A DNA stretch of 64,000 nt. Origin: Nereocystis luetkeana. Lineage: Eukaryota; Sar; Phaeophyceae; Laminariales; Laminariaceae. Position numbers and translations under genes: made by a program. Location: the NCBI GenBank assembly GCA_031213475.1, contig JARUPZ010000003.1, positions 10,381,963 to 10,445,962 of the forward strand, read 5' to 3'. Of this stretch, positions 13,101-25,680 are shown piece by piece. The notes beneath the pieces were generated by a model. The model was not told the DNA's origin and did no database searches. It saw only the letters and a program-made list of their open reading frames with translations. How positions within the stretch are numbered: the first letter of the stretch is position 1; every line of letters starts with the position of its first letter.

Positions 13101-16100
13101 TTACCACTCCCTGTACGCCCAACGCCTTGGAGACCATCTCGTTGTCTGCCCTATCGTTTGCATACGCGTCACGGATGATCTCATCGATTTCGGAACGGGG
13201 GATGGACGGGCCGGAAAGAATGGACTTACTTTGTATCATGTATAAGGGCGAGAGGTTCGTCAAGATATGGCGGTTCACCTCCTCCACACTCTTCCCACAG
13301 CCTAGCATAGCCAGCTCATCCGCTGCCTTATCTACCCTACCTAAGGCAGCGGATGAGCTGGCTATGCTAGGCTGTGGAAAGAGTGTGGAGGAGGTGAACC
13401 GCCATATCGTGACGAACCTCTCGCCCTTGTACCATGATACAAAGTAAGTCCATTCTTTCCCGCCCGTCCATTCCCCGTTCCGAGATCGTTGAGATCATCC
13501 GTGACGCGTATGCAAACGATAGGGCAGACAAGGAGATGGTTTCCAAGGCGTTGGGCGTACAGGGAGTGGCAAATCCGCATGCTTTGTACGCCGGGGGTGC
13601 GCAGCCTGCCGGTGGTGGAGGTGCGGGTCCAGGAAGGGAAAGGAGGGACAGGAGAGGCGGGAGGTTCAAGGGTGGGCAGCAGCAGCAGCAGCAGCAGCAT
13701 CAACAGCAACCGCAGCAGGAGCAGCCCCAGCAGCAGCAGTATCATCATCAGCAGCAGCGGCAAGAACCCCAGCAATAGCAGTATCGGCAGCAGCAGCCCC
13801 AGCAGCAGCCCCAGCAGCAGCATCGTCCCCGTCAGCATGATGACAACCGGGGAGGAGCTTCGCCGGGGGGAATAACCGGCTCCAAATGGCGTTGGGATGC
13901 CGTGGCCTGCAGGTACCGTTGGGATGACTCCGGTCCCGACCCCTTCGGTACGGGTGGGGTGGTCCCGCTCATGGGTTAGGTACCTACCGAGCCACCACCA
14001 GGGGCAATGCCTCCTATGCCCCCGCCGCCCGTAATGACTTCGGCACGCTGGGGTCTCCCACCGAGCAACACGCAACCGAGGCGCAAGGAGGTCTGCTTCC
14101 GGTGTGGCAAACCGGGCCACTACGTCGCAGCTTGCCAGGTAGCCCCCCCGCAGATGAACGTCGCGATCCCGAGTGCTGTTGCTCCTCCCCCTCAACAGAT
14201 GTACTACGGAGGTGGCTGGCAGCAGGAGACGCCCTACGGCAGTTGTGGGTATACCTCAGCCGGAGCTTTCCCGTCACATCAACCCTCCTCGAGCACTTTC
14301 CCTTTCCCTGGCCCAGCCAAACAACGGCAACCCTACGCCTACGTTCGACCCGCACCTCCTCACCGCGCAGTTTGCGCACCATGGCAAGAGTACTTTTAGC
14401 GACGATTTGTTGTGGGCTAGTGGGAGGGAAGAGTGGGTGGCGGATTCGGGAGCAACCTTTCACGTAGCTGGTAACCCCTTTGGCATGGTAGGCTGTTATC
14501 CCCGTCCCCCCGGTAAGAGTAGTTTGGTCGTCGGTGGCATGAGGCCACTGAAGGTCGAGTACTTTGGACAGCTTCCGATGGTGATGCACAGCTCTCTGTG
14601 TGATGTTCGAGTCAGACTTTTGGACGTAGCATACGTGCCCGGTGTTCGTTTCAACCTGTTTTCGCTTCACCCAGTGATGCTGAAATGCCCGGTGACACTG
14701 GACTCTCAGGGAGCTCACATGTTGGGTGGGCAATTGTCCTTTATGCGTAGGGACGCGGGTTCGTACGTAGACGCCACGCGGGCTGTAGAGACCCCGATTG
14801 CTGCCGCTGTTTTGGCCCCCGGAAAAAATGCGGAGGATTGATATTAACGACCTTCACGTTTCCCTTGCCCACTCCCATGCTGACACTCTCCGCGAGACGG
14901 CACGCCAGATGGGCATTAAGGTTTTGGGGGAGTTGGTTTCGTGTGCCGGGTGTTCTGAGGCGACGGGGAGGAGGATGGCGGTGCCGCGGATGACCGAGTG
15001 CCGCTCCACCAGGCCTCTGGAACGTCTGTTCGTGGATCTGTCGGGACAGCAGTCGACGTCTGCTGGCGGTGCGCAGTACATGATGATGATCGTCGGCGAC
15101 TACTCGCGACTGGGATGGCCGTATTTCTTGAAGCGGAAGTCCGACGTCCGGAAGGTCTTCGCTGATTTTCTGGCCGACATTAACGCCAAGGGTGTTCCGT
15201 CCATCGTAGAGTGCCTTCGCTCGGACAACGGCACCGAGTTCACCAAGGCGGAGTTCGTGGAGTTGCTCAACCATCACGGTATCCGCCGCGAGCACACGCC
15301 CGTCGATTCTCCGAAGCGTGACGGCGTGGTCGAGCGGCGGATTGCGATGACGCTGGAGCTTGCAATGGCGTCCCGCCTGGAGGCCCCCCGCCTGTTCGGC
15401 GATGCAAGGATACCCGCGACGCAGCCCCCCTGGGCTGAGTCCCGCGTGTACGCGAGCGACGTCATCAACATGACGGCAAGGGTGAGGGACAAGCCGGAAA
15501 TGCACTCGCCGTACCGCAAATTCTACGGGAGAGCACCGTTTGCGCGGCTGCTCCCGTTTTTGAAGCCAGCTTTCCACCACGTCAGGAGGAGCTTGAAGAC
15601 CGAGCCGAAGGCGAAGGCTTGTTTCTACCTCAACGGCGGCAACCACCACGAAGCTGACTGCAGCAAGATTCTGCTGGCATCTGGCCGGAGGTCGTTCTCC
15701 CGCGACGTCACTTGGGAGCGTACCCGAGGGAACCATTTGTGGGGTTACTGCCTTCGGAGGAGGAGAGTTCCCCGCCGCCGCCGTCGCCATCACCACCGCC
15801 CCCGGGTACGCCGGAGCTTCTGAGAGGCCCTGACGTATGGCCCGGATTACCGCCCCCATCCCCACTGCTGCCGCCGCTACCGCCGCCGCCGCCCCCGCCG
15901 TCACCGTCGCTGCCGCCGTCATCGTCACCGCCGCCGCCACTGCCACCGTCACCGCCGCCGCCGTCGCCACCGCCGCCGCCGCCGACATCACCGCCGTCGC
16001 CGCCGCAGCAGTCACCGCAGCCACAGCTTTCGCAGTGTGCTACCCAGGAACTGGGTTCTTATATCCCGAACCCGGAGGATGGCGACGTGCTGAGGGGGCG

Positions 16101-19100
16101 GACCAGGGAGGAGACTGCACGACACCAGGAGAGTGGTGGCGGCGTGTAGGAGAGGCGGACCAGGGAGTCTGCACGACACCAGGAGGGTGGTGGCGGCGTG
16201 CAGGAGGGGCGCATCGGGAGACTGCACGACACCAGGAGGGTGGTGGCGGCGTGCAGGGTGGTCGGACAATGGGGGAAGCTGGACGACACCCGGAGGAAGG
16301 CGACGTTCTGAGGGGGCGGACAAGAGGGGAGACCGCGCGGAGGCTATGGGGCATGGGCTGCTGTCGCTGATGACAGCGCGGGAAGGTATAGGCCATGTAC
16401 TTTTCCATCAAGCTCCACCGCGCGAGAATCCTCCCCTTCCCACACGCCCGGCAAGCGAGCTTTCGACGCCGATTTCGTATGCTGAAGCGTGGGTGGGCGA
16501 GTATTCGACCATCTGGAGGCAGGCGATGGACAAGGACTATCATGGGCTGGCGGACGCGGGGACGTTTGGAGCGACGTAGCAACCAGGGCGGCTCAACGTC
16601 ATCTCGGCGAAATGGGTGTTCGCCTGGAAGTCTAACGAGCATGGTGATGTGGTGCGGGCGAAGGCAAGGCTGGTGGCACGGGGTTTCAAGCAGCGTGAGG
16701 GTATTGACGTCTATTGAGACTTTTGCTCCGACGCCTGCAGCGTCTTGTTTTCGTTTGTTGGTTGCTGTTGCATGCGAGTTGGGTTTGGATTTGTGTCATT
16801 TTAATGCTGAGCAAGCGTTCGTGCAGTCGAGTTTGGATGAGGATGTTTTCATGCGACTGCCCCCTGGCTGCGGCGAAATGCCCGGTAAGGTAGTCAGGTT
16901 GAACCGCAGTCCCTTCGGCTTGGAGCAAGCGTCGAGGTCGTGGCACAACCACCTTCCCACTCACATGAAGAGTCTAGGATTTGAGCAGAGCCCCGCTGAT
17001 GCGTGCGTCATGAGGTTGGTCGAGCCGGGCTCTGTCTCCATAGTAACATTGGTTCATGTGGATGATATTTTCGCTGTAGGACGCAAGCCTAGATGCGATC
17101 AGTTCTGCGAAGACCTCCTGAACAGCCTTGTTCCGATCAACAATCTGGGCGAGTTGCGGGGGTACGCTGGTTGTCGTTTTTCGAGGGATTGGGATGCTGG
17201 TACTTTGACGATTTCGCAGCAGGCGTTCGCTGTACTCGACAGGAGAGATGTACTCGATCTCATGCATGGCCGTAGTCGCATGACCATAGAAGACCGCGGC
17301 GAGGTTTGGTGTTAGTTCCGGGAGGAATAATCCGCTTTCGACTGGTGTGAAGCTCGAAGAGTTCGACGATAATGAACCCGTGGGTGATCGGCCCTTCCGG
17401 GAGTTTGGTGGGGTGCTTGATGTGGCTTGCGAACCACACACGACCGGATATCGCGAACGCGGTGAGGGCAGTAGCGAGGTACACGAATAGGCCGAGGGAA
17501 GTACACTGGGAGACAGCGGTTGGTATTTTAGAGTATGTTTTTTTCCTACGAGTGATTTCGGCATTACGTTTCAGAAGGGTAGCGGGCTTGAACTGGTAGC
17601 GTTTGCGGACGCGGACTATGCCAACAAAGCCACTGACAGGAGGTCAGTTTCAGGAGGGGCTATCATGTGTGCTGGGGCGTGTGTGTGCTGGTTTTCAAGG
17701 ACGCAGAAAGGCGTTACGCTCTCCACCACTAAGGCTGAATATGTAGCACTAGCAGACACTATCAAGGAGGCGACGTTCTTGCGCTACGTTTGGAGCTTCA
17801 TTCTTCCGGGGTTTGGGGAGCGATGCACTACGGTTTTAGAGGATAACGAGGGGGCAAGGCACCTGGCACAAAACCCAGTGGGCACGTGGAATTTCTAAGC
17901 ACATCGACGTTCGACACCACTTTTTGCGAGAGCTTGTTTTCAAGGGGGGGGAGTTTGTGATTACCCATGTAGAGTCGGAGGAGCAGCGTGCAGACTTCTT
18001 AACAAAGCCGCTCAACAACACGGTTTATCGTTACCACCGGGATTGGTCTGGAGTCAACCACGCGTTCCCGCGCCAGCTGCGTCTATACCTTTAGAGATCA
18101 ATCAACAGCATAAAAAAAAAGGCTACAAGTACAAACAAATAAACATGCACACCTTGCGCCCTATCCCGTCCTGAATCTTGGCCATGGCGGCAGTCACCGC
18201 GCTCGGCAGCTCGCCAGCGGGGTGTTCATCGAACCAACCGATATCCTGGTGTGGCGTGGCACCAGGTAATACAGCAGAGTAGGGTGGGGTGGGGTGGGTT
18301 AGGGTGGGGTTAGGGTTGTGCAGGGTGCGGTGCGGTGGGGAGGGGAGGGGTAGGGTGAGCTGAGACAGGATAGGTTAAGCGGGGGGGGGGGGGGGAGGGG
18401 GGGGGGTGTACTCATTATCATGGGGCGGGTAGAGGGTACTCATTACCATGCATGGCCGTAGTCGTATGACCATAGACCCTCGCATCCCTACAAGGCCGGA
18501 CGGGGCACGTCGGGTTTTCACCGACCAGGGAGATATTGCTTGGGGGGGGGGGGCGGGGGGGGGGGGTACTCGATAGGAAACATGGACTCTATCTCATGTA
18601 TGGCCGTAGTCGTATGGCCACAGACCCTCGCATCCCTACAATGCCCAATGCCGGGACGGAGCATGTCGGGCTTTCACCGACCAGGCAGACATTGCTTGCA
18701 CCAAGCGCGAAGCGCCGTGAGTTGTCAGGCGAGTCGCATGAAGGGTGAGCTGCATCCTACAAAGAACCGCTTGTGAGGCGGACTTGCATATGGATGGCAG
18801 CTTCAATGGGCTAATTTAATTTCCTGTGTAGGCAGTTCCAGAGACAACAATGGGAGTGGGGGCGGGGGGTCTTTGCTAATTTGCTAATTCTCCTCTGGTC
18901 TGCATGAGCAGCTGGGCCCGCGATACCGCTGGCTCCACCTCCCACACCACCACACACCGCACAGATCAGACCAGATCAGATCATATCATATAATATCAGA
19001 CCCCCCTCTCATGATCTAGATATATCGAGGAAGACAGATCACTGATCCAGATCGTCCGAACAAACTTAAAGCTCACATTTGCCGGCCGGGCCGGGGGGCT

Positions 19101-22100
19101 GTGTATGACCAAGGGCCTTGCGTGAATGCTTTCGAAAGAGGGATCTCTCTGTTTGCGTGATGTATCAACATGTCACAACGGAGCTTGTACAACCGCACAA
19201 AAATATCTCCAGCGGGAAACGGCAAGCACAGGACCTATAGACCGTCCGCTGCCGTAGACCCCCCTCGGACGCATGCAGAGTTCGTCATATACGCAAGAGC
19301 AGTAGTACCGGTTACCACTATAATGCCGGTACCGTACGGGCCAGGCAACAATACCGGCAATATTATAGCGGCAACCGGCATTAACTAATCTGCACACTAT
19401 ATACATCACACCGGTGAATCCCATCTGTGTGCCAAGCGATTACCAAGCGATTACACAAAAAAAGCCAAAATCGTCAATATAAATATATACTTCGAGTATA
19501 TATATTTGCATATAGATATAAATATAACATAGTTTAACATGCATATATCATCAAAACAGTAACTAAGCAAAAATACCACAAATGTAAAAAAAAAAATCCA
19601 CACAAAAAAGTAGAGAGCCAAAACCGTCTCCACCCACCTGCTTGAGGATGGCCCTGACATACATCTGCTTGATGCGGAGAGATATCTCCTCTCCTGCGTT
19701 ATTCCAAAAGACCACCTGAACAAAAACAGTAGGGAGGCCGGGGGCGGGTTCGCGGAGCGGGGGGGGGGGGGGGGCGTGTAATCATTTGACGCTTGCCTCA
19801 GCCATTTGGCCATTGACCACGCATCCCTTTCCAGACGGAGGGGCGGCGGCGGGGGGGGGGGGAAGGCAAACAGCACGAGATTTTGGGGAAAACAACGAAA
19901 ACTTCAATCCTGAAAAAATCAGGAACTGCTAGAAAAGAGTTTGCGAAACAACCCAGCAGATCGTAGCGGTTTTCAACACGTGATTTTGGGAGTGTGATCT
20001 TTCGGGAAACAAAACGAGCGACTTGGGGGAATATGATGACTACGCCTCCTCGAAGTTGTTATCAAATAACTTCTACCAGGTACTAAATAAAGCATCATCC
20101 CCACGGAACCCAGCAAATGTCGTGGCGTCTCCTTGTGTTTCCAGTGCTATGGCGCCGAAAGAACTAGCCTACCCTGCCCTGCCCAACCCTACCCTACTTA
20201 TACAGGATTTCTGTCCGAGAAGAAGAAAAAAAGGCGAAACAAAAACGGCACTGGAATGCCATACGTACTTTAACCCTTTTACAACCGCAGTCCCGTTGTG
20301 GGGACATACCACTCAAATTTTAAGTAGTCTGTCTATCGTATACGTTATGTAGTGTGTTATTACTGCCTGCACCCAGGTGCAGGGAGGGGTGCCGCGCGGT
20401 GCGGCAAGCACAACGTACTGCTGTGCCATCTCCTCGCTTCCCCATTACCCCCTTCCCTCTTCCCACATGACCATCCTCCTCCTCCTCCTTCCTCCTCTTC
20501 CTTCCCCCTCCCGTGTTATCCCCGCCCCTCCCACCCCCACCACCAGACCCTCCGCCCCCTCCCACCACTACAGCCCCCCCGCCCTCCCCGGTGAAAACCC
20601 GACATGCTCCGTCCCGGCATTGTAGGGATGCGAGGGTCTATGGCCATACGACTGCGGCCATGCATGAGATCGAGTACATATCTCCTATCCAGTACACCCC
20701 CCCTCCCCCCCTCTCTCTCCCCCTTAAATTGTCTGCCAGGACCGTGAAAACCCGACGCGTCCCGTCCCAACATTGCGTATATAAAGATATACATGAAGGG
20801 ATGTGGGGGTTTATGGTAATACGGCTACGGCCATGCATGGCAACGAGCACACCCCCCCTCCCCCTCCCCCTCCCCCTTCCTCCCCCCAACTCCCCCCTCC
20901 CCCGCCATTAAACCCCCTCTCTCTCACCTGCAACCCCCCCCCCCCCCCCCTTGATGGTCACGAGGTGTGGTGTGAAAGGAGTTTAGTCTACCAGCGCTCT
21001 GGCAGTAAATATTATGAGCGCTAGGTCTTCATATTGATGAGTACCGTTGCGGGGGGGGGCATTGTAAATAGGACCTATGGTACACACAAAAACCTATACA
21101 TTTATCTATTTTTACGAACAATATTTGGTCCCAATTACTGTGGCCCCCCCGTAAATAGTGATAAGTGAGCGTTCATCAATTTCGTCCCAAGCAGGTTGGT
21201 ACCTGATACGCAGCACTTTATGGCCGAACCATTTATGGCAGACGGAGCACCTTCACGGAGGGGCACTAAACACCCAATACGATTAGCCTTGGGGATCCCA
21301 CTATTTTATCCTGTTTTACGATGCTACTCGCTGCATAAACCTAGCTTGCAGGAGACGTAGGCCTCAGGGAAAATTTATTGGTTTTTCACTTGCATGTTTC
21401 GTGAGCTTTTGGGTGAGAGGTAGAGAGCTCCTACGCGAAAATCAAGCGAGAAAGCAGCCTCAGAACATATACGTAAGAGGTACGCCTCCCCCCCCCCCCC
21501 ACCCCTGCCCCTCCATCGTCGCTATGATCGCATCCCGCCTTCCTCTCACCATCAAAAGCCCGGAGACGAAGGCCACGGCCCCCGTGCCTGCGAAGACCCC
21601 CGACAGACTCGACACCGCGTCCAGAATATCTTCGCCGTTAAGCTCGTCCATCACATCGCCAAACACCAGGATAAAGTTGGGCACCGTCAACCTGATAAAG
21701 GTATTGATATATATCAGTATATATACCAGGTATATCATATTTTATATATATATATATATTTTTCGTTTTTTTTCGTTTGTCATTGCGTTCGTATAGTTGT
21801 TGTAGAAGTGAGTTTTGGTGTGTTTATATGTTCATGTTTTTTTTTGCGTGTTTTCGTTAATTTTTTTGTTTTTTTTGTGTTTTTTTGCAAAAGAGTTGTT
21901 ATTTGGTTTGTATATTTCGACAAAAAAAAGGTCAAGACAAGAGCGCGCGGGAGGCGTCGGACGGGATAAGGGGGGTAGGGGCGGGGGGCGGGAGGTGAGT
22001 AAAGGGTTGCGGGAAGAGATGGTGGGTGGGGTGTCGGCGGTGGGTTTGGAAGGAGGGAATGGGGCGTGCGGGGGGGGTGCGGGGGGGGGGGTGAGAGGGA

Positions 22101-25100
22101 GGCGGTAGGGTGAGGGGGTTGGGGGGGGCACCGAAAACACTATCAGCTCATCCAAGGAGTAGCATTACGTGCAAAGCCTGGGACGGCACTTCTAGTACGG
22201 GGTGTCATAGTAAAAAGGACCTACAGTACACTCAAAAACCTACATATTTACCTATTTTACCAACAATATTTGGTCCTATTTACTATGGCCCTCCGTAAAA
22301 GTACATACGGTACCTGGTATTAACCCCTTCAGTGCTGCAGTCTCCCTATGGGGACAATTACTTGGAACTAGACTCAGATTTAGGTTTCTAGACATTGCAG
22401 TAGTAAAAGAGATAAAAGTAGCCAAACTACCATATCATAGGTACATAGGTATAACATATATGAATACCATGGTATACTATTACGGGGGACCATAGTAAAT
22501 AGGACCAAATATGGTTCGTCAAAATAAAGAAACGTACAGGTTTTAGTCTGTACCGTAGGTCCTATTTACTATGGTCCCCCGCGTTATAGGTAGGTGTATA
22601 TATGTTGCATGTTCCCCATCGGAAAATAGAGAGAGAGACCCTGCATTCCTAATGAACACAAATTGCTGTGGCGGGGGACCATCGTAATTGGGACCCAATA
22701 CTGTTATTACGGGGGACCATAGTTAATAGGACCAAATACTGTTAGTAAAAATGGTTAAACATATAGGTTTTTATGTGTACCATAGGTCCTATTAACTGTG
22801 GTCCACCGCAATATTACTAGTAAAAATAGCGAAAATATATAGGTTTTGTGTGTAGCGTAGGCCCTATTTAATATGGTCCCCCGTAGTAGCGTCTCTGCCG
22901 AATAGGACCTCCTGGTCAAAAAGAGCAAAACAACAAACATCAATTTGTACATGCGACACCGGCCAGGTGTTGTTATACGCACAGGGCGTACGAAATACCA
23001 GGTACCGGGTACGAGGCATATATAATACCAGGTATATACTTTCACGTTCGTCTTGTTCTGAGCGTCGAAGGAGAGCGAAGGGAAGCACGACTCGCTAAGA
23101 ACGTATTGTTTCCACCTTCGACCACTCCTACAGCAGCAGCGAGAAGGAAACACGTGTGCGCCCGGCCTTTAGCTTTCACCGGCATGCGCAGGGGGTCAAT
23201 GCGATGAGCGACAGAGTCCCGGTGCCGGCGCCCGCAGAGAACAGAGTACCAGGCACAACAACAAGCACCACAAACACCACAAGAACCGCAAGAAAATCAC
23301 TGTTGCTATGAATCCCAACGCCAACGCCACAAGCACCAACACCACAAGCACAACGCACACCATGGGGCCGAACCAAAAAACACCACAAACACCAAGACGG
23401 ACATCATCCCCAACACCAGCACCGTCACTGCTGTCACCACCAACACTTGTCACCACCACCAACACTTGTCACCACCACCAACACCACCAACACCACCACC
23501 ACCATCCCACGGCGACGCAACAGATCCTGCCGATACACTATACACAAGAAAAAGGCTGCCGTCAATCCTTGCATGACATCCAGCAGTCGTGCTTGAAGCA
23601 GAGACGAGACAGCTGAAAACGAAACAAACAAAAAATTCCCTCTCCCCCCCCCAAAAAAAGAATACGTGCTGCTGGCATGCCCCCCCCCCGGCACCGAGCA
23701 CAAAACACGTATGTGTACAACACACGATACGGCAGAGCACCTGCCTACAGGAGTACAGACACCATAAAGAAATTTCCCTTTCAGAGCAAAATAGGATTAA
23801 AAACACTCGAGGACAGCAGTCAGCACAAAATAACACAGCAGCAGTTCGTACCAGGTTTTACGTTTTGTGGCCTGTGACTAAAGCCGGGATGTTAACCCCT
23901 TTATAACCGCAGTCCCGTTTTGGGGACAATTCACTTAAATTATAAGTAATTTGTCACCAAAACGGGACTGCGGTCCTAAAAGGGTTAAGATGCGGGACAC
24001 AGAACAACAGCAAACAACAACAACAACAACAACGCCCATCATTGCTCCCGTAGAACAGTTCCGAGAAAATCCTGGGAAAATTCTGGAGGGGAAAACTTCC
24101 GCGGAAAACTTCTGGACAACAAACCCAATAGGATGAGGGGAGGTTACCGCCTATTACTCGAGAAAATGATTGAGGGTCACTGATGTCTACAATCAACCAT
24201 TGGTTACGAACAGCCCCCTTGTCTTGCACACAGAGTGTGGCAACCATTTTATCGAATCCAGTGGTAAGCTCAACAAGACTGCATTTCATCTTCATTCGGG
24301 GCTACTATTCATAATACGGGGGACCATAGTAAATAGGACCTACTATTGTTAGTTACTGTAAATGTATACCAGGGGTACCAGGTAGGTTTTTATCTGAGCC
24401 ATAGGTCCTGTCAACTATGGTCCCCCGTAATAAATAATCATTAACCCTTTTAGTACTGCAGTCCCGTTTTGGAGACAAAGCACTAAGTATTACGGTGAAT
24501 TGTCCCCTAGACGGGACTGCAGCCCCAACAAGGTTGATAGGAGGTTACGGTTACGGCGGTGGTTTGTCAAGACCCTCCCTCTGACGTTGTTAATAGGAGT
24601 GCAGCACCGTTCGGGGACCCAAAATATTATTGATGCATCACAAAGAAAGAAATGTCTTACTACCCGGTAGTCCTCAAGCTTGTGTGGAGTTCGCAAAACC
24701 ATTGTTTTCGGGCGCAGCAAATTGCTCCCCGATGTATAATATATACTCTGTTCCCTACAGCGTCCCCACAAACTGCTGTAATTTGGTGCAGTCAGTAGAT
24801 TCGAAGGGGGTTATATATGGTAGGAGAGTATTTCAAACGTCGGACAGAACTGGTAGGATGAAATATTTGTATCCCAACGGTCCTTACATACACACTACAT
24901 ACACGCACTAATAGATATGTTGCGTTTATTTCCATAGACCAGACTACTTGAACCCTTTTAGGACTGCAGTCCCGTGTTGGAGGCAATTCACTTGTAATTG
25001 TAGTGGTTTGTCCCCTAAACGGGACTGCAGCCCTAAAAGGGTTAATGAAATGAGAGACTTTGAGCGCGGGCGTTCACTTAACCCTTTTAGAACCGCAGTC

Positions 25101-25580
25101 CCGTTTTGGGGACAAACCAGTCAAATTTCAAATAGTTTGTCCCCAAAACGGGACTGCGGTTCTGAAGGGGTTAAACCGTTTTTTTGTCGAAGCGAGGCCA
25201 AATCGTAAAAAGACGCACTCTCTCCAAAAACATGATGCGCGGTCGGGGCTTATCTGTACCTGGCTATCATCATAAAAAGGGGTCGTATACTGGTGTAATA
25301 CATACTGGCCGAAGGTGTCAAGCCAATTGCGCGAGTAACGAGAAACGAAACATGAAAAGAAAAAACACGTTGTATGGGTGCGTCAACGTTCAAGTGCTCA
25401 TGCTGCACTTTGCCGGATGGCAAACGCAATAATATCTATTGACAACACAATAATTGAGAGTAAAAAAAATGGTAATACGTAGCATTGACAAACATAGTAA
25501 AAAAACAATACCATGTAATCTACAGAAGTAGTAATAGTAGTATTAACAGTCGTAGTAGTAGGAGTAGTAGTAGTCGCAGC

Positions 25581-25641
<61 letters not shown>

Positions 25642-25645
25642 ATAA

Positions 25646-25680
<35 letters not shown>

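Larger units (their letters stand above)
11867..18107 (+). mobile_element. Decayed Ty1/copia LTR retrotransposon in intron 4 of the ABC gene (antisense)
   Basis: Domain order is zinc knuckle, protease, integrase, RT, RNase H, the copia (Pseudoviridae) order. 5' LTR about 11867-12179; only the last 61 bp of a 3' LTR (18047-18107) are recognisable, with three differences to the 5' copy, all transitions. Possible 5-bp target duplication CCATA (11862-11866) / GCATA (18108-18112), one mismatch. Coding is broken by several frameshifts, an inverted gag block and a family C insertion, so the copy is non-autonomous. It lies entirely in an intron and opposite in sense to the host gene. Confidence 0.9.

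Noticed and set aside
13362..14195. Minus-strand open frame of 277 codons
   Set aside because: Antisense of copia gag (CAG repeat read as Leu-rich).
14741..16024. Minus-strand open frame of 427 codons
   Set aside because: Antisense of copia integrase and its CCG repeat; Ala/Val-rich by composition.
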